Program-made: the position numbers and the translations under genes
Shown: positions 43,229 through 52,860 of the stretch, in pieces
Position numbering within the stretch: the stretch's first letter is position 1
Layout of the letters: every line of letters starts with the position of its first letter
Assembly (NCBI RefSeq): GCF_002799245.1
Contig: NZ_NEQV01000002.1
Coordinates: forward strand, 124,001-188,000
Source: Stenotrophomonas maltophilia
GTDB taxonomy: Bacteria; Pseudomonadota; Gammaproteobacteria; Xanthomonadales; Xanthomonadaceae
Direction: 5' to 3'
DNA length: 64,000 bases
Notes under the pieces: model-generated
The model's input: the letters and a program-made list of their open reading frames with translations, nothing else
The model's database searches: none
What the model was told of the DNA's origin: nothing

Positions 43229-43310
43229 CAAAAAAGGGGACGGAGGGGATTAAGTCGCTTCCAGCTCCATAGTGCCAGAAACGACTTAATCCCCTCCGTC
43301 CCCTTTTTTT
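43229..43310. repeat. Long perfect-armed palindrome (GGGGACGGAGGGGATTAAGTCG family), terminator-like
   Basis: Arms of about 28 bp, AAAAAGGGGACGGAGGGG... (43229-43257) and its complement (43282-43310), enclose a 24-bp loop. Runs of A and T at the ends make it an intrinsic terminator in both directions; the right arm ends one base before the stop codon of gloA. The same arms occur again at 47732-47819, so this is a dispersed element. Confidence 0.85.
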
Positions 43311-43311
43311 G

Positions 43312-43827
43312 TCAGTTGGAGATGATCTCGACCCAGTAGCCGTCCGGGTCCTTGATGAAGGCCAGGTTCTTCATGCGGCCGTCGGTCAGGCGCTTCTGGA
43401 AGGTCACGCCGAGGTCTTCGAAGCGCTGGCAGGCCGCCTCGATGTCCGGCACCGACACGCAGATGTGGCCGAAGCCGCGCGGGTCGCTGTTGCCATCGTG
43501 GTAGACCGCGCCTTCCTGGGTTTCGGTGCCGTGGTTGTGGGTCAGCTCCAGCACGCCCGGCAGGCCGGCCATCCACAGGCGGCGCTGGCTGTCGTCTTCC
43601 GGAACCACCGCACCGGACGGCACATAGGCCAGGAAGTACAGGCTGAACTGGGCCTCCGGGAAATCGCGCTTGTCGATCAGCTGGTAACCGAGCACACGGG
43701 TGTAGAAGTCCAGCGAGGCGGTGATGTCCTTCACCCGCAGCATGGTGTGGTTGAACACGAAGCCGCTGGTTTCGGCCGGGGCCTGGGCGGCGACGCCGGG
43801 GACATCGCGCAGGGCAGGGATGGTCAT
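43312..43827 (-). CDS. gloA: Lactoylglutathione lyase (glyoxalase I)
   Basis: 171 residues. It isomerises the methylglyoxal-glutathione hemithioacetal to lactoylglutathione. The metal ligands are seen in FNHTMLRVKD (His), GVLELTHNHGTE (Glu), FGHICVSV (His) and GYWVEIIS (Glu). The length and the insert LWMAGLPGVLELTHN match the longer, eukaryote-like Zn-type glyoxalase I also found in pseudomonads and xanthomonads. Divergent from the PLP enzyme gene. Confidence 0.94.
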   Translation of the reverse strand: MTIPALRDVPGVAAQAPAETSGFVFNHTMLRVKDITASLDFYTRVLGYQLIDKRDFPEAQFSLYFLAYVPSGAVVPEDDSQRRLWMAGLPGVLELTHNHGTETQEGAVYHDGNSDPRGFGHICVSVPDIEAACQRFEDLGVTFQKRLTDGRMKNLAFIKDPDGYWVEIISN

Positions 43828-43952
43828 GGGGGAGGTCCTTCAGACAGGGCCGTTGCCGGCCGGATGGCTTCATTCTACCGGCCAGCACCTGACGGCACCG
43901 CGACGTACAATGGTCGGATCGCACCGTTCCGTCCTGACAACGATTGCCCGCC

Positions 43953-45065
43953 ATGTCGCAGCGTGAATGGGTGGCCGCCGCCATCCGCAAGATCGAAGCC
44001 GATTTCAACCGTTCCGCCGATACCCATCTGATCCCGCTGGCGCTGCCCGGGTTCGAGGGCATCGACCTGTACCTGAAGGATGAATCGAGCCATCCCACCG
44101 GCAGCCTCAAGCATCGGCTGGCGCGCTCGCTGTTCCTGTATGCGTTGACCAACGGCTGGTTGCGCGAAGGGCGGCCGGTGATCGAAGCGTCCAGCGGTTC
44201 GACGGCGGTGTCCGAAGCCTATTTCGCGCGCCTGCTCGGCCTGCCGTTCATTGCGGTGATCCCGGCGACCACCTCGCCGGAAAAGATCGCCGCGATCGAG
44301 TTCCACGGCGGCCGCTGCCACCTGGTCGAACGTGCCTGCGATCTCAACTGTGATTCGGAAAAGCTGGCCCGCGAAACCGGTGGCCACTTCATGGACCAGT
44401 TCACCTATGCCGAGCGCGCCACCGACTGGCGTGCCAACAACAACATCGCCGAATCCATCTTCAAGCAGATGGCCGAAGAGCCCAGCCCGGTTCCGGAATG
44501 GATCGTGTGCAGCCCCGGCACCGGCGGTACCGCAGCGACGCTGGGCCGCTATGTCAGCTACCGCCGGCATGACACCCGCATCCTGTGCGCGGACCCGGAA
44601 GTGTCGGTGTTCTACGATGGCTACAAGGCTGCGGTGGCAGGTGAACAGGACTGGCGCGGCCTGACCTGCAGCGGCGGCTCGCGCGTGGAAGGCATCGGCC
44701 GGCCACGGGTGGAGCCGAGTTTCATCCCGACCAGCGTCGATGCGATGGTGAAGGTGCCCGACGCGCTGAGCCTGGCCGCGATGCGCCATGTCAGCCGTCA
44801 GCTCGGCCGCCGTGTCGGCGGCTCGACCGGGACCAACTTCATCGGCGTGTTGCAGGCCGCGCAGTGGATGCGCGAGGCGGGCCATCAGGGCAGCATCGTC
44901 AGCATCCTGTGCGACAGCGGCGAGCGCTACGCGCAGAGCTACTACGATCCGTCGTGGTACGTGCGGCAGGGCATCGACGTGGACGGCGCCGATGCGCAGC
45001 TGGCCGCGGCGGTGGCCGGGCAGGGGCTGCCCGAGCTTCCGTGGTGCAGCCTGGAAGCGCTGTAG
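43953..45065 (+). CDS. PLP-dependent cysteine synthase-family enzyme (Cds1-like)
   Basis: 370 residues with the fold type II PLP core. The lysine that holds PLP is in [15 protein letters not shown], the substrate-binding loop is [19 protein letters not shown], and the phosphate loop is [15 protein letters not shown]. The extra C-terminal part and overall segments resemble Cds1-type L-cysteine desulfhydrases, which release H2S from cysteine, more than CysK. Reaction direction cannot be told from sequence. A TACAAT -10-like element lies at 43906-43911. Confidence 0.82.
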   Translation: MSQREWVAAAIRKIEADFNRSADTHLIPLALPGFEGIDLYLKDESSHPTGSLKHRLARSLFLYALTNGWLREGRPVIEASSGSTAVSEAYFARLLGLPFIAVIPATTSPEKIAAIEFHGGRCHLVERACDLNCDSEKLARETGGHFMDQFTYAERATDWRANNNIAESIFKQMAEEPSPVPEWIVCSPGTGGTAATLGRYVSYRRHDTRILCADPEVSVFYDGYKAAVAGEQDWRGLTCSGGSRVEGIGRPRVEPSFIPTSVDAMVKVPDALSLAAMRHVSRQLGRRVGGSTGTNFIGVLQAAQWMREAGHQGSIVSILCDSGERYAQSYYDPSWYVRQGIDVDGADAQLAAAVAGQGLPELPWCSLEAL

Positions 45066-45122
45066 CCGGCCGGCATGTCCGCCGGGCATGGCCCGGCGAG
45101 TGCAGCGGTGTGTCGTGCCCGG

Positions 45123-45527
45123 TCAGTATCCCGCCGCGGTGAACGCATCCAGCACCGCATCGCGCAGTGCATCAGGCAGCGCCTCGATGTCCATCGCACG
45201 GTCATCCAGGTGCAGGCTGGGGTCCAGGATGCTGGCGCGGCCCTGGGCCAGTGCCTGCAGCCACAGCAGCACGCAGATCACGAACTCCCGCTCGTGACCC
45301 AGCTGCAACTGGCTGGCGCCGCGTTCGACCACTTCGAACGGGTACCACTCCTGGGCATCGTTGAAGGTGCCGCCCTGCTGCAACACCGCCTGCAGCTGTT
45401 GCAGGTGGCGCGTGGCGTCGTCGCCGGCATCGCACAGCGCGGCGATCCAGGTCAGTTCGGCGGCGCTGGCGGACAATGCCAGCGATCGGGCCGGTGGGGC
45501 GGATGCAACTGCAGCCAGACCTTCCAT
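45123..45527 (-). CDS. Hypothetical protein
   Basis: 134 residues from ATG 45527 (GAGG upstream). It is acidic, helix-rich and without signal peptide or membrane helix. Features are HLQQLQAVLQQGGTFNDAQEWYPFEVVERGAS and ILDPSLHLDDRAMDIEALPDALRDAVLDAF. I do not recognise a family. It is convergent with the PLP enzyme gene and divergent from oligopeptidase A. Confidence 0.65.
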   Translation of the reverse strand: MEGLAAVASAPPARSLALSASAAELTWIAALCDAGDDATRHLQQLQAVLQQGGTFNDAQEWYPFEVVERGASQLQLGHEREFVICVLLWLQALAQGRASILDPSLHLDDRAMDIEALPDALRDAVLDAFTAAGY

Positions 45528-45697
45528 GTGGGGCCTCGTTCGGTGCCTACCGCTGCGGACTCCCCCGCAGCCAAAGCTTCGGTGCGCGGGCGTAAGGCCG
45601 ACGTGAATGCCGGGCCGTGCCCCCTTGTCAGCCCTGCCTGGCAGCGCCATATCTAGCAGGCTGCCCGCCTGCCGGGCCCGTACCCTGGAGATCTGCC

Positions 45698-47728
45698 GTG
45701 ACCGTTGCCAACCCCCTGCTCGTTTTTTCCGGCCTGCCGCGCTTCGAGGCGATCCGCCCCGAGCACGTGGCGCCGGCGCTGGACGTGCTGCTGGCCGAGG
45801 CCGAAGCCGCGGTCCGCACGGCCGAGCAGGTGCAGCCGGTGCGCTGGGAGACCTTCGTGGTCCCGCTGGACGATGCCACCGAGCGCCTGTGGCGTGCCTG
45901 GGGCCTGGTGGGCCACCTGCAGGGCGTGGTCAACACCCCGGAACTGCGTGAGGCCTACAACAGCAACCTGCCGCGGGTGACCCGCTTCGCCAGCGCGCTG
46001 GGCCAGAACCTGGCGCTGTACCGCCAGTACCAGGCACTGGCCGCAAGCCCGGAGGCCGTGCGCTTCGACGAGGCCCAGCGCAAGGTGCTGGACAATACGC
46101 TGCGTGACTTCCGCCTGGGCGGTGCCGAGCTGGCGCCCGAGGCGCAGCAGCGCTTTGCGGCGATCAAGGAAGAACTGTCGGCGCTGTCGGCGAAGTTCTC
46201 GCAGAACGTGCTCGACGCTACCGATGCGTGGTCGCTGATCATCGAGGACGAAGCGCGGCTGAAGGGCCTGCCGGATGACGTGAAGGCCGCCGCGCATGCG
46301 GCAGCCGGGAAGGACGGCAAGTCCGGCTGGAAACTGACCCTGCAGATGCCGTGCTACCTGCCAGTGCAGACCTGGGCCGAGGACCGCGATCTGCGCGAGA
46401 TCCTGTACCGCGCCAGCGCGCAGCGTGCATCCGAGTTCGGCGATGACGCACTGGACAACAGCGGCAACATCGACCGCATCCTCGCCCTTCGCGCGGAACT
46501 GGCCGCGCTGCTCGGCTTCGGTTCGTATGGCGAATATTCGGTGGCGACCAAGATGGCGCAGGACCCGGCCGAAGTGCTGGGTTTCCTGCGTGACCTGGCC
46601 GCGCGTGCCAGACCTTTCGCCGCCAGGGACCGCGCCGAGCTGGAGCAGTTCGCACGCGAACAGCTGGGCATCGACAGCCTGCAGGCCTGGGACCTGGCAT
46701 TCGCCGCCGACCGCCTGAAGCAGGCGCGCTACAGCTACTCCGAGCAGGAAGTGAAGCAATACCTCACCGAGCCCAAGGTGCTGGGTGGCCTGTTCTCGGT
46801 GATCGAGCAGCTGTACGGCCTGCGCGTGCAGGAAGACAGCGCGCCGGTCTGGCACGAGGACGTGCGTTTCTTCCGGCTGGTCGATGCGCAGGGTGCGCTG
46901 GTCGGCCAGTTCTACCTGGACCTGTACGCACGCGAGGGCAAGCGCGGCGGTGCATGGATGGACGATTGCCGCAACCGCCGTGTGCGCGGCGACGGCAGCG
47001 TGCAGACCCCGCTGGTCTACCTGGTGTGCAACTTCGGCCGCGGCGCCAACGGCAAGCCGGCGACCTTCAGCCACAATGAAGTGACCACGCTGTTCCATGA
47101 GATGGGCCACGGGCTGCACCAGCTGCTGACCCGCATCGGCGAACTGGGTGTGGCTGGCATCAACGGCGTGGAATGGGACGCGGTGGAGCTGCCCAGCCAG
47201 TTCATGGAGAACTTCTGCTGGGAATGGGAGCACCTGCAGGCCATGACCGCGCATGTGGACAGTGGCGAGCCGCTGCCGCGCGCGCTGTACGAACGCATGT
47301 TGGCCGCGCGCAACTTCCACAGCGGCATGGCCACCGTGCGCCAGCTGGAGTTCGGCCTGTTCGACATGCTGCTGCACAGCCAGTTCGAACCAGCGCAGGA
47401 CAGCGTGCTGGCACTGCTCGATCGCGTGCGCGCGGAAGTGGCGGTGAACCACCCGCCGGTCTGGAACCGCTTCCCGCACCAGTTCAGCCACATCTTCGCC
47501 GGCGGTTACGCCGCCGGTTACTACAGCTACAAGTGGGCCGAGGTACTCAGCGCCGACGCCTATGCCGCGTTCGAGGAGGCACCGCAGGCACTGGCTGAAA
47601 CCGGTGCACGCTTCCGCGATGAGATCCTCTCTCGCGGTGGCAGCCGCCCCGCAGCGGAGAACTTCAAGGCCTTCCGCGGCCGCGCACCGCAGATCGATGC
47701 GCTGCTGCGCCATTCCGGCATGGCATAA
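45698..47728 (+). CDS. prlC: Oligopeptidase A (M3 metallopeptidase)
   Basis: 676 residues from a GTG at 45698 with GGAG seven bases upstream; this places the N-terminus at VTVANPLLVFSGLPRF as in the family. The zinc motif H467-E-M-G-H471 and the downstream ligand Glu in PSQFMENFCWE are present, as is FAGGYAAGYYSYKWAEVLSADAYAAF near the end. It is a cytoplasmic enzyme that degrades short peptides, including cleaved signal peptides. A related role in the peptide cluster 5 kb away is not suggested by position. Confidence 0.95.
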   Translation: MTVANPLLVFSGLPRFEAIRPEHVAPALDVLLAEAEAAVRTAEQVQPVRWETFVVPLDDATERLWRAWGLVGHLQGVVNTPELREAYNSNLPRVTRFASALGQNLALYRQYQALAASPEAVRFDEAQRKVLDNTLRDFRLGGAELAPEAQQRFAAIKEELSALSAKFSQNVLDATDAWSLIIEDEARLKGLPDDVKAAAHAAAGKDGKSGWKLTLQMPCYLPVQTWAEDRDLREILYRASAQRASEFGDDALDNSGNIDRILALRAELAALLGFGSYGEYSVATKMAQDPAEVLGFLRDLAARARPFAARDRAELEQFAREQLGIDSLQAWDLAFAADRLKQARYSYSEQEVKQYLTEPKVLGGLFSVIEQLYGLRVQEDSAPVWHEDVRFFRLVDAQGALVGQFYLDLYAREGKRGGAWMDDCRNRRVRGDGSVQTPLVYLVCNFGRGANGKPATFSHNEVTTLFHEMGHGLHQLLTRIGELGVAGINGVEWDAVELPSQFMENFCWEWEHLQAMTAHVDSGEPLPRALYERMLAARNFHSGMATVRQLEFGLFDMLLHSQFEPAQDSVLALLDRVRAEVAVNHPPVWNRFPHQFSHIFAGGYAAGYYSYKWAEVLSADAYAAFEEAPQALAETGARFRDEILSRGGSRPAAENFKAFRGRAPQIDALLRHSGMA

Positions 47729-47731
47729 GCA

Positions 47732-47819
47732 CCGAAAAAGGGGACGGAGGGGATTAAGTCGTTTTCGGTACTATCGGGCCGAAAACGACTTAATCCCCTC
47801 CGTCCCCTTTTTTATTCGG
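47732..47819. repeat. Second copy of the GGGGACGGAGGGGATTAAGTCG palindrome
   Basis: Arms of about 36 bp (CCGAAAAAGGGGACGGAGGG... and complement) flank an 11-bp loop. The element lies between the ends of the convergent prlC and SDR genes and, with A/T runs, could terminate both. The left-hand 27 bp of the arms equal those at 43229-43310. Confidence 0.85.
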
Positions 47820-48615
47820 CGTAGATCATCTTCCGGGTCATGCCGCCGTCGACGATGAAATCCTGGCCGGTGCTGAAACCGGACAGTGATGACAGCAGGT
47901 ACACCGCCAGCGTGCCGATGTCCTCGGGGCGGCCGACCCGGCCGACCGGGTGCTGTGCCTGGTCGATGGCGGAGTACTCCGGCTCGTGGCGCCGCGAAGG
48001 GGCCTGCCAGGCGGTGGTGCCGATCCAGCCGGGACTGATGCTGTTCACCCGCACCGCCGGGCCGCTGCTGATCGCCAGCGCATGGGTGAAGGCCACCAGC
48101 CCGCCCTTGGCTGCGGCATAGGCTTCGCTGTGTGCTTCGGATTGCCAGGCGCGGGTGGAAGCGATGTTGAGGATCGAACCGGCGGTGCTGGCGGTCAGCG
48201 CTGGCAACGCGTGCTTGCTGCACAGGAAGGCGCCGTGCAGCGAGGACAGCCGGCGCTGCCACTCGTCCCAGTCCATGTCCTGCAGCAGTGTGCCATGCGG
48301 GCCGGCGATCCCGGCGTTGTTGACCAGCCCGTCGATGCGGCCGAAACGCTGCAGGGCGACGGCGACGAAGTCGTGCACGCTGGCTTCATCGGTGATGTCC
48401 AGGCGCTGGAACGCGGCGTCATCACCGCGCTGCCATTCGTCCAGGCAGGCCTGGCCGGCCTCCTCATCCAGGTCGCCGATCAGCACGCGACCACCGGCGC
48501 CGAGCACGGCCTGGGCGATACCGCGACCGATGCCGTTGGCGCCGCCGGTGACCAGCACCACCTTGCCCGACAGTGGCGCGGCCGGCCATGCGGCAATCGG
48601 CGGCACTGTACTCAC
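47812..48615 (-). CDS. Short-chain dehydrogenase/reductase
   Basis: 267 residues from a GTG at 48615. NAD(P)-binding VVLVTGGANGIGRGIAQAVLG, NNAGIAG and the catalytic Ser/Tyr/Lys set (SILNIAST; SEAYAAAKGGLVAF) define a classical SDR. The substrate is unknown. The GTG overlaps the stop codon of the DUF1415 gene (GTGA), so the two proteins are translationally coupled. The stop codon lies within the right arm of the 47732-47819 palindrome. Confidence 0.88.
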   Translation of the reverse strand: MSTVPPIAAWPAAPLSGKVVLVTGGANGIGRGIAQAVLGAGGRVLIGDLDEEAGQACLDEWQRGDDAAFQRLDITDEASVHDFVAVALQRFGRIDGLVNNAGIAGPHGTLLQDMDWDEWQRRLSSLHGAFLCSKHALPALTASTAGSILNIASTRAWQSEAHSEAYAAAKGGLVAFTHALAISSGPAVRVNSISPGWIGTTAWQAPSRRHEPEYSAIDQAQHPVGRVGRPEDIGTLAVYLLSSLSGFSTGQDFIVDGGMTRKMIYAE

Positions 48616-49178
48616 GTCAGGTCTTCGCCACGCAGGCGGCGATGCCATCCGTCCACGCCGATGCGGTCCAGGGTCTGGATGTTGCGCTCGACGATCACGT
48701 CGGGGTCCGGATAGACATCCACTGCGCGCGCCACGCTGTCTTCGCGCAGCAGGTGCAGGGTGGGGAAGGGCGCGCGATTGGTGTAGTTGCTGGCGTCGTC
48801 CGCCGCCACGCCATCGAACTGGTAGTCCGGGTGGAAGCTGGCCACCTGCAGGATGCCCTGCAGGTCCAGCGCCTCGATCGCCGCGTCGGCGTTGTCGAGG
48901 AAATCGTTGTAGTCGAGGAAGTCGGTCAGCACCTGTGGATGCACGATCAGCGTGGTATCGATCTGTTCGGCCGGCGTATCGCGCAGCAGCACCAGCTCCT
49001 CGGCCAGCTGTTCGACCAGCGCTTCCGGCGTGGTCGCATCGCTGAGCACGATGCGGACCTGGTCCTTCACATACACCGCCTTGGCGAAGGGGCACAGGTT
49101 CAGGCCGATGACGATGCGCTCCAGCCACAGGCGGGTGGCAGCGATCGGGTCATCGGTGGGCAGGTGGGAATCGGTCAT
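48612..49178 (-). CDS. DUF1415 family protein
   Basis: 188 residues from ATG 49178. Conserved segments TRLWLERIVIGLNLCPFAKAVY, LIVHPQVLTDFLDYNDFLD and FHPDYQFDGVAADDASNYTNRAPFPTLHLLRE identify the DUF1415 family, whose function is unknown; a single conserved Cys (LNLCPFA) and the acidic/His positions suggest an enzyme. Coupled to the downstream SDR gene by a 4-bp overlap. Confidence 0.88.
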   Translation of the reverse strand: MTDSHLPTDDPIAATRLWLERIVIGLNLCPFAKAVYVKDQVRIVLSDATTPEALVEQLAEELVLLRDTPAEQIDTTLIVHPQVLTDFLDYNDFLDNADAAIEALDLQGILQVASFHPDYQFDGVAADDASNYTNRAPFPTLHLLREDSVARAVDVYPDPDVIVERNIQTLDRIGVDGWHRRLRGEDLT

Positions 49179-49279
49179 GGCGGGCACGTCGGCTGGCGGG
49201 GCCGCCATTGTAGGCGCGTCGCTGGCAACGCGCCGTCGTGCCTGCCGCTGGCAGCGCCGGGCGATGCCCGGCGGAGGCC

Positions 49280-49762
49280 TCAATCGCGGAAGTTGTTGAA
49301 CTGCAGCGGCAGCTCGAACTTGCCGGCCTTGAGCACGGCGATGGCGTCCTGCAGGTCGTCGCGCTTCTTGCCCTGCACGCGCAGCTTGTCGCCGTTGATC
49401 TGGCTTTCCACCTTCAACTTGGCTTCCTTCAGCGCCGCAGCGATCTTCTTGGCGATCTTCTGCTCGATCCCCTGCTTGACGGTGATCTTCTGCCGGGCCT
49501 GTGCCAGGTTGGTCTCAATGTCGCCGAACTCCAGGCTGAGCACGTCGATGCCGCGAGCGGCCAGGCGTGCGCGCAGGATGTCGTTCATCTGCTTGAGCTG
49601 AAACTCGGTCGGGGCGGTCTGGTTGATGACATCGCCATCGCGCTCGAACTTGGCGTCCACGCCCTTGAAGTCGAAGCGGGTGCTCAGTTCGCGGTTGGCC
49701 TGGTCGATGGCGTTGGTCAGCTCGTGGGTGTCGACTTCGGACACGACGTCGAAGGAAGGCAT
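49280..49762 (-). CDS. yajQ: YajQ family nucleotide-binding protein
   Basis: 160 residues, start MPSFDVVSEVD at 49762. Family segments STRFDFKGVDAKFE and QINGDKLRVQGKKRDDLQDAI are present. YajQ proteins bind cyclic di-GMP in xanthomonads and influence virulence-gene expression; that function is known for relatives and inferred here. Confidence 0.93.
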   Translation of the reverse strand: MPSFDVVSEVDTHELTNAIDQANRELSTRFDFKGVDAKFERDGDVINQTAPTEFQLKQMNDILRARLAARGIDVLSLEFGDIETNLAQARQKITVKQGIEQKIAKKIAAALKEAKLKVESQINGDKLRVQGKKRDDLQDAIAVLKAGKFELPLQFNNFRD

Positions 49763-49826
49763 GGGCGATGCTCCGCAGGTTTCAGTGGCCGCCATTCTAT
49801 CGCGAGCGCCCGCGTGCCCGCCGTGT

Positions 49827-50057
49827 GTGGAGCCGGGCCAATGCTTGGCTGTTCTTCACACTGCAGCCGAGCATGGGCTCGGCTCTACACAAGGCAACGA
49901 CGCAGCCGAGCATGGGCTCGGCTCTACACAAGGCAACGACGCAGCCGAGCATGGGCTCGGCTCTACACAAGGCGACGACGCAGCCGAGCATGGGCTCGGC
50001 TCTACACAGGGCAACGACGCAGCCGAGCATGGGCTCGGCTCTACACAAGGCGACGAC
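49827..50057. repeat. SMAG tandem array: five 39-bp direct repeats plus one inverted element
   Basis: After an inverted SMAG copy (49827-49850), the unit GCAGCCGAGCATGGGCTCGG + CTCTACACAAGGCAACGAC starts at 49863, 49902, 49941, 49980 and 50019. Copies differ only at one or two spacer positions (GGCAACGAC/GGCGACGAC, ACAAGG/ACAGGG). The 39-bp period is a multiple of three, which leaves several reading frames open by chance. Confidence 0.95.
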
Positions 50058-50062
50058 CGGGC

Positions 50063-50068
50063 GATAAT
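50063..50068 (+). promoter_or_regulatory. Candidate -10 of the DMT permease gene; leaderless arrangement
   Basis: GATAAT ends 6 bases before the ATG at 50074, and no ribosome-binding site is present. Transcription would begin at or next to the start codon. Confidence 0.4.
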
Positions 50069-50073
50069 GGGCC

Positions 50074-50970
50074 ATGAACGTGCAACGCTCTCCCTCGCGC
50101 GCAGTGGCCTGGATGGTCGCTGCGGTCGCCTGCTTCTCGCTGATGGACGCTGGCATGAAGCAGCTGTCGGCCAGCTACCCCACCCTGGAAGTGACCTTCC
50201 TGCGCGGTGCGGCCTCGTTGCCGTTCGTGCTGGTCTGGGTGCTGGCCAGCGCCGGGCCGCGCTCGCTGGTGCCGCGTCGCTGGGGGCTGCACCTGCTGCG
50301 TGGCGCGCTGGGCATGGCGATGATCGGCTGCTTCGTGTTCGCCCTGCGCGACCTGCCGCTGTCCACCGCCTACACCATCTATTTTGTCGCCCCGCTGCTG
50401 ATCGCCGCACTGTCGGTGCCGCTGCTGGGCGAGCGGGTCGGGCCAAGGCGCTGGGTCGCCATCGGCATTGGCCTGGTCGGTGTGCTGGTGGTGCTGCGGC
50501 CGGGCGTGGACGGTTTCATTTCGGTGCCCGGCCTGATGGTGCTGGCCGCCGCCACCGCCTATGCCGTGGCGGCGATCACGGTCAGCCTGCTGACCCGGAC
50601 CGATACCTCGCAGTCGATGGTGGTCTGGTTCCTGGTGATCATGGCCATCGGCGCCGGCCTGCTGTCCATTCCCGGCTGGGTGCCGCTGCAGCTGGCGCAT
50701 GCGCCGCTGATCGCCGGCATGGGGCTGGCCGGGGCACTGGGCCAGATCGCGCTGACCAAGGCCTTCCAGCTGGGCGAGGCCTCGATGATCGCGCCGCTGG
50801 AGTACAGCGGGCTGGTCTGGGTGATTGGCTGGGACCTGGCCTTCTGGGGCCAGCTGCCTGATGGTTATACCTGGGTGGGCGCGGCGATCATCGTCGCCTC
50901 CGGCCTGTACCTGCTGCATCGTGAGCGGGTGAACCGGCAGGAACCGCCGAAGCCGCTGGACCATCCCTGA
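50074..50970 (+). CDS. DMT superfamily transporter (two EamA domains)
   Basis: 298 residues with about ten membrane helices in two EamA repeats (AVAWMVAAVACFSLMDAGMK... and VPGLMVLAAATAYAVAAITVSLL...). Proteins of this class export or import small metabolites; substrate unknown. It begins right behind the SMAG array. Confidence 0.88.
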   Translation: MNVQRSPSRAVAWMVAAVACFSLMDAGMKQLSASYPTLEVTFLRGAASLPFVLVWVLASAGPRSLVPRRWGLHLLRGALGMAMIGCFVFALRDLPLSTAYTIYFVAPLLIAALSVPLLGERVGPRRWVAIGIGLVGVLVVLRPGVDGFISVPGLMVLAAATAYAVAAITVSLLTRTDTSQSMVVWFLVIMAIGAGLLSIPGWVPLQLAHAPLIAGMGLAGALGQIALTKAFQLGEASMIAPLEYSGLVWVIGWDLAFWGQLPDGYTWVGAAIIVASGLYLLHRERVNRQEPPKPLDHP

Positions 50971-50980
50971 GCCGGGGAAT

Positions 50981-51011
50981 GGGGTCAGAGCCCCGCAGGG
51001 GATCCGACCCC
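50981..51011. repeat. GGGGTCAGAGCCCC-type palindromic element
   Basis: GGGGTCAGAGCCCC...GGGGATCCGACCCC forms a hairpin just behind the DMT permease gene. Related elements occur at 57470-57597. Confidence 0.7.
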
Positions 51012-51140
51012 AGCCAAGGCGCCATCACGGACGCCTTAGAACCAAAAGGAATAACATTCTGGCCCATGGCGCGGGCGCGCGACCGCCTGCGCTGGTAGGC
51101 TGCACGCCCCCTTCCGTCACCCAGCCGGTGAGCCACGCCC

Positions 51141-52148
51141 GTGATCGAGTTCCAGCGCCTGCACAAATCCTATGCCGTTGCCGGCCGCGAAGTCAGCGCG
51201 CTGCAGCCGCTGGACCTGACCATCGAGGCCGGTGAGGTATTCGGCATCATCGGCCATTCCGGCGCCGGCAAATCGACCCTGATCCGCATGATCAACCGCC
51301 TGGAAGAACCCAGTGGCGGCCGGCTGCTGATCGGCGGCGAGGATGTCACCGCGCTGGACGCGGATGGCCTGCGCACGCTGCGCCGGCGCATCGGCATGAT
51401 CTTCCAGCACTTCAACCTGTTGTCGTCGCGCACGGTGGCTGGCAATGTCGCCTTCCCGCTGGAACTGGCCGGCACGCCGAAGGCGGAGGTCGACGCGCGC
51501 GTGGCCGAGCTGCTGCAGACCGTGGGCCTGGAAGCGCACGCGCAGAAGTATCCGGCGCAGCTGTCCGGTGGCCAGAAGCAGCGCGTCGGCATCGCCCGCG
51601 CGCTGGCGACCCGTCCGCAGATCCTGCTGTGTGACGAAGCCACCAGTGCGCTCGACCCGCAGACCACGGCTTCGGTGCTGTCGCTGCTGTCGAAGATCAA
51701 CCGCGAGCTGGGCCTGACCATCGTGCTGATCACCCACGAGATGGATGTGATCCGCCGTGTCTGTGACCGTGTTGCGGTGCTCGATGCCGGCCAGATGGTC
51801 GAGACCGGCCCGGTCACCCGGGTCTTCCTGCACCCGCAGCACCCGACCACGCGCCGTTTCGTCAGCGAATCGGAGCATGTGGACGAAGGCGCGCTGCATC
51901 GCGATTTCGACGTGGTGGGAGGGCGCATCGTGCGCCTGACCTTCCTCGGTGGCGACACCTACGAACCCCTGCTGGGCAGCGTCGCGCGCCAGACCGGGGT
52001 CGACTACAACATCCTGTCCGGCCGTATCGACCGGATCAAGGACACCCCGTATGGCCAGCTGGTGGTCGCCCTGGTGGGCGGTGACCAGTCCGCAGCGCAG
52101 GCCGCCTTCGTGGCTGCCGGCGTGCATGTTGAGGAGCTGCGTCGATGA
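51141..52148 (+). CDS. metN: Methionine ABC importer ATPase MetN
   Basis: 335 residues from a GTG at 51141. Walker [10 protein letters not shown], signature [15 protein letters not shown], Walker [13 protein letters not shown] and a C-terminal NIL regulatory domain (about 260-335) that senses methionine. The metI start overlaps its stop (ATGA). Upstream, GGAATAACATTCT (51041-51053) resembles sulfur-control (CysB-like) sites, but this is a weak guess. The partner metQ is about 48 kb away. Confidence 0.95.
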   Translation: MIEFQRLHKSYAVAGREVSALQPLDLTIEAGEVFGIIGHSGAGKSTLIRMINRLEEPSGGRLLIGGEDVTALDADGLRTLRRRIGMIFQHFNLLSSRTVAGNVAFPLELAGTPKAEVDARVAELLQTVGLEAHAQKYPAQLSGGQKQRVGIARALATRPQILLCDEATSALDPQTTASVLSLLSKINRELGLTIVLITHEMDVIRRVCDRVAVLDAGQMVETGPVTRVFLHPQHPTTRRFVSESEHVDEGALHRDFDVVGGRIVRLTFLGGDTYEPLLGSVARQTGVDYNILSGRIDRIKDTPYGQLVVALVGGDQSAAQAAFVAAGVHVEELRR

Positions 52149-52834
52149 TCATCGCTACTGCCGGGGGCTTTTTCCGCCATCTGGATGCGGGCAAGTGGGC
52201 CGACATCGGCCAGGCCACCCTCGACACCCTGCTGATGCTGCTCGGTTCGCTGCCGCTGACCCTGGCCATCGGCCTGCCGCTGGGCGTGCTGCTGTACCTG
52301 TTCGGTGCGCCGCAGATGAAGCGCCGGCCATTCGCCTATGGCGTGCTGGCACTGGTGGTGAACCTGCTGCGCTCGGTGCCTTTCATCATCCTGATGATCG
52401 TGCTGATCCCGGTGACGCTGTTCCTGATGGGAACTTCGCTGGGCGTGCGCGGCGCGATCGTGCCACTGGTGATCGGCGCGGCGCCGTTCTACGCGCGTCT
52501 TGTCGAGACGGCGCTGCGCGAAGTGGATCGCGGCGTCATCGAGGCGACCCAGGCGATGGGTGCGACCACCTGGCAGCTGGTCACCCGCGTGCTGCTGCCG
52601 GAAGCGCGTCCAGGCCTGATCGCCGGTGCGACGGTGACCACCGTGGCCCTGATCGGCTTCACCGCGATGGGCGGTGCGATCGGTTCCGGTGGCCTTGGTG
52701 ATCTGGCCTTCCGCGATGGTTACCAGCGTTCGCACACCGATGTGGCCCTGGTCACCGTGGTCCTGCTGCTGGTGCTGGTGCAGCTGCTGCAGATGCTCGG
52801 CGACCGCCTGGTCGCGCACTACAGCCGCAGATAA
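52145..52834 (+). CDS. metI: Methionine ABC importer permease MetI
   Basis: 229 residues, five membrane helices. The coupling motif EAARG-like segment is seen in [22 protein letters not shown]. It forms the inner-membrane channel with MetN; translation is coupled to metN by a 4-bp overlap. No metQ follows; the next gene is a leftward lipocalin. Confidence 0.94.
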   Translation: MIIATAGGFFRHLDAGKWADIGQATLDTLLMLLGSLPLTLAIGLPLGVLLYLFGAPQMKRRPFAYGVLALVVNLLRSVPFIILMIVLIPVTLFLMGTSLGVRGAIVPLVIGAAPFYARLVETALREVDRGVIEATQAMGATTWQLVTRVLLPEARPGLIAGATVTTVALIGFTAMGGAIGSGGLGDLAFRDGYQRSHTDVALVTVVLLLVLVQLLQMLGDRLVAHYSRR

Positions 52835-52860
52835 CGGAATGCCGGGCGGCGCCCGGCATC

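Noticed and set aside
43953..45065. Assignment of the PLP enzyme as CysK
   Set aside because: The overall segments and the C-terminal extension fit Cds1-type proteins better; only the general family is safe.
49863..50057. Possible CRISPR array
   Set aside because: The spacers are almost the same in every unit, so this is a plain tandem repeat, and no cas genes are present.
49768..50156. Repetitive proteins with a 13-residue period on both strands
   Set aside because: They are translations of the 39-bp SMAG array, whose length keeps frames open; there is no start signal.
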